DNA from: Sarcocystis neurona
Lineage: Eukaryota; Apicomplexa; Conoidasida; Eucoccidiorida; Sarcocystidae
Assembly (NCBI GenBank): GCA_000727475.1
Contig: KL647288.1
Span: forward strand, 1,151,285-1,215,284
Length of the DNA stretch: 64,000 bases
Reading direction: 5' to 3'
The notes under the pieces are model-generated. The model worked only from the letters and a program-made list of their open reading frames with translations, did not search any database and was not told where the DNA came from. Made by a program: the position numbers and the translations under genes. Positions within the stretch are counted from its first letter, which is position 1. Each line of letters starts with the position of its first letter. This document shows positions 45,201 to 54,250 of this stretch, piece by piece.

Positions 45201-48200
45201 CCTGCTGCTGCTGCTGCGCCCGTCATCCTGCTGCTGCTGCGACGCCTGCCCTGCTGCTGCTGCTGCGACGCGTGTCGTGCTGCTGCTGCGGCGCCTGTCC
45301 TGCTGCTGCTGCTGCGACGCGTGTCGTGCTGCTGCTGCGGCGCCTGTCCTGCTGCTGCTGCTTCTTTTGCAGGCGTGAAGCAGCGGGGTCTGTGGCCGCT
45401 GGCGACAGATGCAACGGACAAAATGCACCGCGCAGTATATCGAAGAGAAGTTTGGGCAGACCCGGGTACGCCGCAGTCTCACGGTGCAGCTCCAGGCTCT
45501 GTTACACATGCGGAAGCGCGTCTGTCCCCCCACACCGCCCCACACACATACCTGTGCGTCCTGTTATACGTACGACGTGCCCACACATACGGCTACATAT
45601 TTATATATATATATACATTGTTCAGGCAAATATATTTGTAGGGAAAGAGAGCATCATCCTGCTTGTAAGTGGTTGTCCTCTATTTGTATATGCGTATATT
45701 TATGTGTGGAAACGTCTACGTATGTGTATGTGCTTGTTCGTCTGCATGCCTGTGTCATATAGGTAGTACGTATATATTCACACACTGCATACATATATAT
45801 GTGTATGTTGACTGAACTCTCCACATGTATGGGAGGGGATGTATGTGTTATGCATCCGTATACATCTCTGTAGGATATAGGTTATTTATATGTAGACGTA
45901 TGCACACGGATATAGGTGTATTTGTTGGCCTGTGCGCCCGGCGTCTGCGTGCGGTGTATGTACACCGCTAACACGTATGCGTAAGTGAATAGGGGAGGAC
46001 GCAGTCTGGACATTTTTTAGCAGTTCACAGCGACAACGAGGGACAGAAAGGGAGGGAGACGCGCATTCTACCGCGCAGTCGTCGTGGGAATTTTATAAAA
46101 CGCAGCAGCCGAGACAACAGCAGCGCCTTCGCCTGATTTCTGTTGCTGCGGTGCTGTTCTCTGCTGCTCTAGTCTTCTGTCGAGGTGTGCGCTCTGCTGC
46201 TGCTTCTGCTCTCTGTTACTGTTTCATTTGAGGCCGCTGGTCTTTCTTCCTGCCGCGCTCTGCTGGTGCTGCTCTCTGTTTCTGTTGCGCTCTGCTGATG
46301 CTGCAGCGGACTGCTGCTGCTGCGGTGGGCTGCTGCTCTCTGTTGCTGTTGCACCCTGCGGCGGCTGCGTTCTGTTGCTGCTGCTGTGCTCTTTGGCGCT
46401 ACTGCGGTGTGCTGTTGCTGCGCTTTGCTGCGGCTGCTACCTGTTGCAGCCACACTCTTCGGCTGCTGTGCGTTGTATTGTTGGCTGCTCTGCGTCTTGT
46501 CGCTGCTGCGTGTTCTCTCGTGCAGACATGCAGAAGCAGCTGGTGCGGCCGCGGTATATGCCGGGGGTCGAGGTGCAGTCTGTAGCAGCGTTGGTGGACC
46601 CGCTTTACGAGGCGCCACTGAACTGCCGCCAGAACTTCGTCTACAAGGCCTTCTGTCTCGCCGGCGCACGTACGTGTGTTTCGTCTCCTTCGCAACTCGG
46701 AGCGTCTGCTGGGCTGTCTCTTCCTCTGTGTCTCCCTCTTGCGTGGACCCCACCCACCACGCGTGTGTAGACAAGAAGAAGCGAAAACGTCGAAGTTCCT
46801 CGGCGAGTGTAGCCCGACAAAACAAATGCCTGCCAACCAGAACTGCAGCAAGTTTTTGTGTTCCTGGCTCCTGGTGATGTCACCCATTTTTTTTAGGAGG
46901 CACACGCGATAGAACGTAGAAGACAAAGGGCCAGGCAGTCGAAAGTCCACACTGGCAACGTTTATACACATATGAACAAATACGTGTGAATACACGTATA
47001 TATTCATACACATATGCACATGTCCTGGATATAGGACGCGTATGGACAAATACACGTGCGTACACGTATATACTGGTATATATGTGTCCCGTCGTCCCGG
47101 TGCCCTTGTCCAACGCCGTCGTTGGCGCAGTGGCCGCGCTGCCGCACGTCCCCCACGAGTGCCGCTACGGCGTTTTTGGCCTCGCAGCCGCTTTGGGCGT
47201 CTCACGACAGCCACACAGGAAGGCTCGCACTCCTGCGTTCCCTTCGTTTTTTCCTGCGATGGGTGCCATCCGTGGAAGAGCATATTTCTGCTGTTCTGCT
47301 TCTCTCGAAGCGGGTCACCCCGTGCACAGAAGCGCCTGCGCGTATTACACGAGGGAGGAGCCGTTCTCTGGTAGCGCCAGCGCCGTCTGTGTGTCTGCGT
47401 CCTCTTCCGGGTGACAAAAATTGCGTGGGAGAATTTGCACGACCGGGGGGGGGGGGACTGCGGAAGCGTCTGCATGCGCCGTTCCCCGTGACGGCCGCGC
47501 ACCCCTGCGCGATGGACGCAACGCCGTCCCTCTTTGTAGGACGGAAGCGAAGGAAAAGGCGTCAGCAGACTGACCCGCGCATGGGCGTATATATGAGAGT
47601 ATCCATATATGTGTGGTGTGGGGCCGCGTATATGTGAGAGTGCGTACATATATATCTCTCGTGCGTGCCCGTATATGTAAGAGTATGCGTGTGTATATAG
47701 GTCTGTTGTGCCTGCGCATGGATGGAGGAGAGCATTTAGAAGGCGTTTCAGAGTTGCGTACGAAGTGTTATGGATGGCTGCCGTTGCTGCTGCTCCCGCC
47801 GTCTGTGAAGAGTGTTCGATTTTCCTCGGATGTTGGGGCTGCAGAAGTTCGCGTGCTCGACATCCACTTTTTGCAGTGTTCTGCATTGCCAGTTCGGTCG
47901 GAAGTTCTGCGTGATAATATCAACTTGCACGTGTTTTGTGAGTCGCCGTGTCCTCATCTTTTCGATGTCTCCGGTGTACATACACCATGCACACAGCCGT
48001 CCTTTCGGCTACCGTGATCGAGCGTGCCACGGGTGTACTGTGTACTTACACCGTGCTCATAGCCGTTCCTTTGACTACTGTGGTCGAGCATACCCCGGGT
48101 GTAGATACACCGTGCTCATAGCCGTTCTTCTGGCTACCGTGATCGAGCATGCTCCGGGTGTACGTACACCACGTTCTTAGCCGTTCGTTTGTCTCCCGCG

Positions 48201-51200
48201 ATCGTGCTGACTTCTCTCGTTTTCTCCTTCTGTTCTCTCTGTCGCTCTCTCCCTTTCTTGTCGACTACGCGCTTTCCGTGCGTTCCCGTCCTTCTACGGA
48301 TGCATGCACAGTCACCGGGAGGCCTGGAGAACTTTGACGTGCGCGCGCGTGTGTTCTTTGGTGACGCTCTGCTCGTAGACCGCCTTTTTTTCTGGCTCTG
48401 CCTTTTTTCGCCAGCCTCCTGCGAAAGGTCGCGGAGGAGCAGGAAGCGCAGGATACTGGGACGCCTGTTGAGCACTCGACAGACAAATAGTAGCACTTTT
48501 CATCAAGAAGCCTTCTTTGTTCGTTCTGTGTCTTCTCCGTTCTCCGTTTCCTTCTTGCTGCTGAGTTTTATAGTTTCTCCTTCTGCGTCCTCTCCTTCCT
48601 TTTGCGTCTTCCTCTTCGTTCTCCTCCCTTGTGGGTCTTCGTCTTGCTGCTGGCTTTTCTGCTGCCCGTCGCTCTTCTCTCGTCAGGGCCGTCGACGTGA
48701 AGAGGCGTCGCTTCTTCTCCGTTTTCCTCCTTGTGCTGCGTGCTGCTTCTCTTTTTCTCTCCTTTCTTTGTGGGGGACGAGAACTTGTGCTCTCGAGAGA
48801 GAAGCGTAGGGACCCTTCTTGTCAACAACTGTTTACGTAGATTTCACATCTTTCCCTTCTTTCGTCCGCCTTTCCTTTTCCTCGTTTTTGTTCAGCGTGG
48901 GGGACCTGCGGAGTCGAAGCGATTTTCCCGTCTGTCGTTGTCCCGCGGCTCTGTTCCTTCGCCGATGCTGCTCCCCTCTCTCCGGCCGTTTCTTCTCGAG
49001 CAGGGGCGTCGGTGATTCACGGTAGGCGACCGCCGCTTGCTCCGCTTCTTTTCTCATTTCTCCCCCCGCACGCGTGCACCTCCGGTTCTGCTCCCTGCTT
49101 GTGCGCCCGTTTCTTCTTCTCCGCCCGCATGTGCGCTGCATTTCTTTTTCGGTCAGTTGACGTTGCGCGGGTTTCCTTTCTCTGCATGCGCTGCCGGTCG
49201 CGCGAAAGACAGAGCGACGCGGTGGGTGTTCCACGCAGACGACGACGCCGCTTTTCTTCTTCTTCGAAGCGCAACGAGGCTGCATGCGTTGAGGCTGTCT
49301 GCGCTGCACACATCCTTACGCGCACTTATCGTTTATACGTGTAGTCCGAGTACACGCCTACAACTCTCGTCGTATATAGCTGGGCATGTGTGTACGTCTC
49401 TCGCCGTATACAGAGACGCAGATATGTGGAAAGTTCTCTGTGCGTACACGTGTATGTATTTCTGTCTCTCCACATGTATGTCTCCCCGTTTTTCTCTACG
49501 AATGTTTTCCCCTTCTCTGTCTCCGTCTGTCTCTCTCTCTGCTGCTGCTGCTGCATCTCCCTATCTCTGCCTTTTCCTCTCCCTCTGCCTTTTCCTCGCC
49601 CTGTGCGTGTCTATACGTTCCCCTCTCCTTCTGCGCCCGTCTCCGTCTCTCTCCACGCGTACTTCTCCGTCCCCCTTTCTCTGCCTGTTTGCTTCTCTGG
49701 CGAGGCCTGGACTTCTCGGTTTCTTTTTTTATCCCCTTCTTTGTGTCTTCGCTTCTGCGCCGCTGTCTCTGTGTCTGCCTGTTTGTGTCTCCCTGTCTCC
49801 GTGCCTGCTGCTGTCTCTCTCCCCCTCACTGTCTGCTCACCAGGCCTCTTCCTCTCTGCCTGGCTGTCTCCCCCTATATCTCTCTGCCTGTGTCTCGTCG
49901 TGTCTATCTGCCCCTCTCTCTGTCTCTATCTCATTCTCCACATATTTGTCCATATCTGTCTTTCCCTGTATATATATGTGTGTCTGTGTCTCTATATTGT
50001 AGGCGTCCGTAAATATGCATATGTGTGTAGGCATACGTACGGATACACATATATTTACACACACGCATGTCCGGGATACTTGGACGCATGTAGGCCTGTG
50101 TACGTTCAGTCTTGTGTTGAACTTGTCGATTTGTTTTGCTCTGGGAAGCCGAGCACGCGCTGAGCGCATGCGGAGAGACAGAGACACAGACGGCTACTTT
50201 TGGTGCAGGCGAGACAGAAGAAGAGACCAAAAGAGAGTGGGACAGCGGCAAGTTTGCGCATTCCGTCTAAGATGCTGTCATACAATCGTTTATACCTGAC
50301 GTGCCTTTGCATGCGTCCTCGTGAAGAAGTGTTGACGTCGAAGAAGAAGAAGTCGGCAGCAGCAGCGAGGAAAACGCCGAACAAGAAGAAGGAGGAGTTT
50401 TTCCTGAGGCGGCAGCGGGGGTGTGGGCGTTCGTCGCATGCAGCAAATACAACGACGTGTGCGTGTGTGTCTGCTTTTGTCGTATCTTCGCCCGACTTTT
50501 TTGCATGCGGGTCGGCTGCCCCTTCTCGCGCAGGCGTCTTCACGTGGAGTCTCGTGACGGCGTTGGTGGAGACGTTGAAGGAGCCGCTGCTGACGGCGGG
50601 AGGGTGCAGCGGACGCGCGGTCGAAAGGGGCCCCGCGGCGGCTCCTTGGGCTCCACTACGGCTAGTCACGTACAAACGCCTTCTCGAACGCACTCGCAGA
50701 GTCGTCAGCGACCTCAAGTGGAAGTGCGTCGTCCACGAGAAAGAAAAAGAAAAAAAAAGGAGAGGAAGAGAGGGAGAGAAAGATGGCAAAATTTTGTGGG
50801 CAGCGACAGAGAAGGCGGAGACGCGAAACAGTAGAGAGACAGCAGTGCGGCCGGCATCGTCTTCTGCAAAGATAAAACAGCAAAAAAGGAAGAAGCGAAC
50901 CGCATGCAATCAAAATGTGTTTGCTTCTTCACGAAAGCACTTCCACACAAACTGTCTAGTATATATCAGAAAAGGAGAAACCCACTTTCTCAAAGACTTC
51001 ACAAAATAAGAAATACAGCAATATATCTCTCACAATATGTACACACATGTAGATGTGAACACACGTATGTGTGCGTCTTCCTATATATATATATATGTGT
51101 ATGTTTCGCTCGCTTACTATATACGTATATATGTGTGTACGTGTATGTATAAGACACACACCGTATTCACAGTATGTATATGCGTATACGATTGAATGTG

Positions 51201-53357
51201 TGTCTCTGTGTAGACGTCTCTGTTGTTGGGGTATGCAAGTCTGATGACTCCTTGCCTCTCCGTCCGACGCATATATGAATATATGTGTATGTGTGTATAT
51301 GTGCATGCATATACTTTCCGTGTAAAAGAGGAAGAGAAAACCAGAAATTTTTGCGTGTGAGTCTATTTAATAGGCAGGGAAACGGGAATTCTTGCTTCCA
51401 GGTACTTTGAACCAGAAGCACAGGGATATATCTGCAAGTGCGTGTACAGAGTTGATATGTATATGTGTCAGTACATACGTATGTGTAATAAGTGTGGTTT
51501 TAGTAGCTTCGAGAGAACAAGAACGGGGTGTATGTACACCGCGTGAGGAGTAGCTGTTCTCCTTTTGCCTGCGCTGCTGCTTTTTCTTTTGTGTGGGGCC
51601 AACTCCTTCCTGTCCTCTCCCGTTCTTCCTTCTCAACGTTCTCTCCGTGAATTTGCTGCGAGGTGTACGTACACTGCGGGCAGCGTGTTGACGTCACGTT
51701 GATGGAAACGGGAAATATGCCTCTCTGTCTTCTTTTTGTTCCGTTCCTCGTACTTGTGCACTTTCACTTCTCAGCTCTTCTTGAACGCCTCGTTTCTCTT
51801 CCTTCTCTTTGCGTCCCACCCCTTTTCTTCTTCTTTTTATGGGGGGTTTCTACGTACTGACGAGCGTCTTCGCATGCGTTTGTGGTTCTCGCCCATCTTC
51901 TTGTCTCTCCGCATTTGACTGCTTCGTGCTGGCCCCTGGGGGGTCATTTTTCGTTTCTCTGCCTCTCTCTTTCCTGCGCCTGGGGCTCTCTTGCGAAACT
52001 TTCCAGCCCATTCATCGGAATTCACGCACGTGTGTACGTATGCGGCTCTACTGAACGCCGATAATCTACTCAGCGATCTGGAGTGGCTGCTCAGACGATT
52101 TGAGGGAACTGCAGTGTGGTAGTCCTTTCTTCTCGAGCGGTGTCTACTACGTTTTCGAGGGGCACGTCTCTTGACGCTGGTCCTCGTACTTTCCTTCCTT
52201 TTAGTTGACCACCGCGGCGTGTCCGTACTTCTCCGCGTTTTTTTTTTCCGATGTGGTTCTGCCGCTGCTGCTGCTGCAGCCGCCTCTTCAAGCTTGACCA
52301 ACACCCAGACCTTACCATACACACGGGAGGAGGAGGACATGTAACAGATACTTTCTGCGCACTGCCACGGCAACAGCAGCAGCAAAGCCGTTCTGCGTCC
52401 CGAAGAGCGAGCGCATGCGTTGCTGCTGCCCCGGAGGGGGGGGGGGCGGCTCCAGGCGAAAGAAGAGGAGACACCTCAGCAGCAGGAGCAGCAGGAGCCG
52501 CAGCAGCGACGACGTCAACGCGTGACTTGCAGCAGCAGCTGTTGACAGGAAGGGCATACCCGTTTATCTCCGCCGAACGCGCATGGCAGCAAGTTACAGA
52601 AGCGTCGCTGAGAGATGTTGCTGATCGCAAAGACTGTATCAATGTTCACCTGCCGTATACAGCGGCAGATTGCTACCGCCGAGCTTTTCCTAGTGCTGCG
52701 TCCCTTGGCGTTTCTGCTGTTGGTGCTTCTGCTGCTGCTGGTGGCGGTGGTATTGGCGGTGCTGGTGCTTCCGCCTCTGCTGCAGATGCTGCTGTATACG
52801 TGGGAGAAGGGGCGGCAGGACAGGGCCAGCAGCCAGCAGCTGCTTCTGCTGCTGCGTCTCTAACACCTCCCGCAGGCCCCGTGCTGCAGACAGCGCAGCT
52901 GCAGCAGTTTCATCCGGGCAATGCGCCCGCGTATATATCGATGCAGCAGCAGCAGCAGAGCGTTGCGGCGGGAGACACTGCCGCGCAGTTGCTTGGGCAG
53001 CTCAAGCAGCAGGAGCGCGTTTTGCAGCAGCAGCAGCTGCAGCAGCAGCAGCAGCGCGCGCTCCACCAGCAACGACTGCAGGAGCAGCGGGTGCTTCAGC
53101 AGCGACTGCAGCAGCAGGTTGGGCTGGAAGAGCAGCGCTTGGAGCAGCTGCAGCAACAACATCGTCTGCAGCAGCAGCAGCGTGTGCAACACCAGCAGAT
53201 GCAATGGCAGCAGCAGCAACAGCTTCAGCATCAGCTGCAGCAGCAGCAGCAACTGCAGCAGCTCGAGCAGCAAAAGCAGTGCGTCATTGCCCGTCTCTCG
53301 CCCGCCGCCGGTGAGCAGCTGCTGTGGAGAGACTTTTCAACTGTGGTCTACGTCTAG
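36557..53357 (+). CDS. MCA: Metacaspase (peptidase C14-like), nine-exon gene with long Gln/Ala-rich ends
   Basis: Exons: 36557-39273, 39925-39966, 40328-40487, 43605-43716, 45373-45465, 46526-46669, 50209-50264, 50534-50717 and 52280-53357, about 1528 residues. The p20-like domain starts near residue 702 (KKAVIVGCNY, LQGSANDAHLF), has a ~130-residue insertion, then PTRQNILK, ALNWLVRDAKADD, and the His motif FYYSGHS (His928). The Cys motif follows as LTIVLDCCGGQ (Cys991). The p10-like part reads ETEEETKREWDSGKFAHS, GVFTWSLVTALVE, LVTYKRLLERTRRV and RLFKLDQHPDLTIHTGG. A Gln-rich tail follows. Splice phases agree at every junction except exon 7 to 8, where the GT donor at 50265 is one base out of phase. 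Metacaspases are Cys proteases cutting after Arg/Lys, active in stress and cell death (family knowledge). The usual HSG after the catalytic Cys is GGQ here, and SGHG is SGHS, so activity may be altered. The family call is firm, but exact exon ends are inferred. Confidence 0.85.
39274..39924 (+). other. Metacaspase intron 1
   Basis: It starts GTATGT and ends TTGTATGCAG. It contains TA words and a CTG cluster, and the acceptor is preceded by CTGCTGCTGG and GCTGTTG. Confidence 0.75.
39925..39966 (+). CDS. MCA: Metacaspase exon 2 (42 nt)
   Basis: This micro-exon encodes ALNWLVRDAKADD, the helix that precedes the histidine strand in metacaspases. Its first base completes the Lys codon, and it ends in phase 2 at GTAGGC. 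Confidence 0.8.
40328..40487 (+). CDS. MCA: Metacaspase exon 3: catalytic histidine
   Basis: It follows GGACTGCAG and encodes LIFYYSGHSVQ, then GYEEAIVPCDF and LLTMVQLRQ. His928 sits in SGHS where SGHG is usual. It ends in phase 0 at GTACCC. Confidence 0.9.
41640..42085. repeat. Intronic higher-order minisatellite, about eight 45-60-bp units
   Basis: Each unit has GATAGATAGA, then a variable ACCAAAGCGAATATACA-like part, then CATATATATATGTA. Units differ in length and sequence. Confidence 0.8.
42417..42851. other. Assembly gap (435 N)
   Basis: A run of N lies inside metacaspase intron 3. True length and content are unknown. Confidence 1.
43605..43716 (+). CDS. MCA: Metacaspase exon 4: catalytic cysteine
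   Basis: It follows GCTGCTGCAG and encodes LLLSIPAKTHLTIVLDCCGG, then QTILDPAGTLSPWTFIK. Cys991 is the second Cys of DCC. The family's HSG is replaced by GGQ. It ends in phase 1 at GTACAG. Confidence 0.9.
43880..44890. repeat. Intron 4 microsatellite field
   Basis: A kilobase of TCTC, TATA, TGTG and CATA tracts recurs in a loose order with a period of roughly 100-150 bases. Open frames here only read Tyr/Ile/Cys/Ser repeats. Confidence 0.75.
45152..45365 (+). repeat. CTG-based minisatellite before exon 5
   Basis: Units of 3-5 CTG are joined by CGCCTGTCATC, CGACGCGTGTCGTG or CGGCGCCTGTC. A ~57-base higher unit (GACGCGTGTCGTG..CGGCGCCTGTC..) is repeated twice almost exactly. It runs up to the 3' splice site at 45372. 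Confidence 0.85.
45373..45465 (+). CDS. MCA: Metacaspase exon 5
   Basis: It follows CTTCTTTTGCAG and encodes VKQRGLWPLATDATDKMHRA, then VYRREVWADP, in the family's loop after the Cys motif. It ends in phase 1 at GTACGC. Confidence 0.75.
46136..46525 (+). repeat. CTG-rich intron 5 tail before exon 6
   Basis: This long degenerate CTG/TGC/GTTGCTG stretch is sense-strand pyrimidine-biased and ends in CTCTCGTGCAG. Confidence 0.75.
46526..46669 (+). CDS. MCA: Metacaspase exon 6
   Basis: It encodes MQKQLVRPRYMPGVEVQSVA, then YEAPLNCRQNFVYKAFCLAGA. The end corresponds to the family's strand before the acidic DDQ/E-rich loop. It ends in phase 1 at GTACGT. Confidence 0.8.
46670..50208 (+). other. Metacaspase intron 6 (3.5 kb)
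   Basis: TA tracts lie near 46980-47090, a G12 run at 47445-47456 and a ~60-bp minisatellite at 47971-48205. A strongly pyrimidine-rich field (TCTC/TTCT/CTGTCTC) covers about 48190-49960. It ends CTACTTTTGGTGCAG. Open stretches here (for example 47817-47937) might be unrecognised exons, but exons 6 and 7 join directly in family order. Confidence 0.6.
47971..48205 (+). repeat. ~60-bp minisatellite, four units
   Basis: GGTGTACATACACC-like words recur at about 47972, 48039, 48099 and 48158. Each is followed by GCTCATAGCCGTTC and GGCTACCGTGATCGAGCATG-like blocks, with substitutions. Confidence 0.85.
50209..50264 (+). CDS. MCA: Metacaspase exon 7
   Basis: It follows TTTTGGTGCAG. Two bases complete Arg1090, then it encodes ETEEETKREWDSGKFAHS, the family's acidic loop before the p10 strand. 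A GT at 50265 is the only donor before a stop, but it leaves the frame one base off for exon 8. Confidence 0.65.
50534..50717 (+). CDS. MCA: Metacaspase exon 8: p10-like core
   Basis: It follows CTTCTCGCGCAG and encodes GVFTWSLVTALVETLKEPLL, then LRLVTYKRLLERTRRVVSDL, matching the p10 pattern (HGxFTWxLxxAL .. LTYxELLxxxR). It ends in phase 2 (CTCAA) at GTGGAA. Confidence 0.85.
50739..50800 (+). repeat. Polypurine tract
   Basis: About 60 nearly all-purine bases (GAGAAAGAAAAAG.., A9, GGAGAGG..) lie just inside intron 8. Confidence 0.8.
52280..53357 (+). CDS. MCA: Metacaspase exon 9: p10 end and Gln-rich C-terminus
   Basis: It follows CTGCTGCTGCAG. Its first base completes the split codon (phase 2 to 1), then it encodes RLFKLDQHPDLTIHTGGGG, the usual end of p10. 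A Gln/Ala/Gly-rich extension follows, with one ordinary patch (AERAWQQVTEASLRDVADRK, then YTAADCYRRAFPSA). A ~150-residue Gln-rich region comes next, and the end is QLLWRDFSTVVYV at TAG 53355-53357. An 11-G run near 52436-52446 lies in the coding sequence. Confidence 0.8.
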
Positions 53358-54216
53358 CAGAACAAACAAAAGCAGCAGCAGCAGCGCTCTCGCGTTTCTC
53401 TTCTCCTCCGTCTCCCGCAAGTGCACCTCACGTCTTCCTGTCCTTCAGCCTCTGCACCCGTCTCAACTTCTCTCCATATCTAGCGACCCGTTCACCACCT
53501 ACAAATGCAAATCTATACAAAGACAACAGCCCTAGGTCCACACATCTATATATTATCTAATACGTACGCATACGCACGCACACGCAGGCACACACATCTA
53601 CAGAGAAATGAGTACTATAAGAACTGCCTATATATATATGTGTCCCTCTCTATCCCTCTCTCCATACATATATATATATATATAGATATATATATGTATA
53701 TAGTAGATTATAATGACGGATGTACACTCGGCATTTCGAAGAAGAGACGCGCGTGGACGAGCGGGGATGTGTAAAGAGATGTCCGCAAGAGACGCGCGTA
53801 TGTAGGCGTTGCTTCTGACGCGTTGTGCGTGCGTGTCTGTGTCTGGAAGAGTACGCAATTTTTCTTTCCGTAGCTGCTTCGGAGCAGAAGTTTGACGGAA
53901 AGTTTCACAGCGTAGACGGCCTGGGCAGTGGATCTCTCTGTCTCGGGTTCCCCCGCCGGGTGTGCGCGCCAGTCTTCCCATCTGTGCTGCAGCAGCAGCA
54001 GCAGCGGTTTCTTCGATGTGACGCACGATTTCCCTCTTTCTGCCTGTCTTGCGTCTCTCTACGCGTCGCCGTCTCCTTCGCTTCCTTTTATGGACGACCT
54101 TCTACACTATTGACATACCCACATATATGTGCATGTCTGTGCTCGTACCCACACATCTCTATATATACACATATAGATAGGCAGATAGTTTCTTGCTCGC
54201 GCGGTGTGAGGAAGGG

Positions 54217-54250
<34 letters not shown>

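Noticed and set aside
46399..47886. 495-codon minus-strand open frame
   Set aside because: It is antisense to metacaspase exon 6 and flanking introns. Its content follows from CTG and TA repeats read in reverse, and the plus-strand exons are motif-supported.
47817..47937. Possible exon reading VGAAEVRVLDIHFLQCSA with a GTGAGT donor
   Set aside because: It sits between exons 6 and 7, which join in phase without it. It could recall a C2-like strand, but the evidence is too thin.
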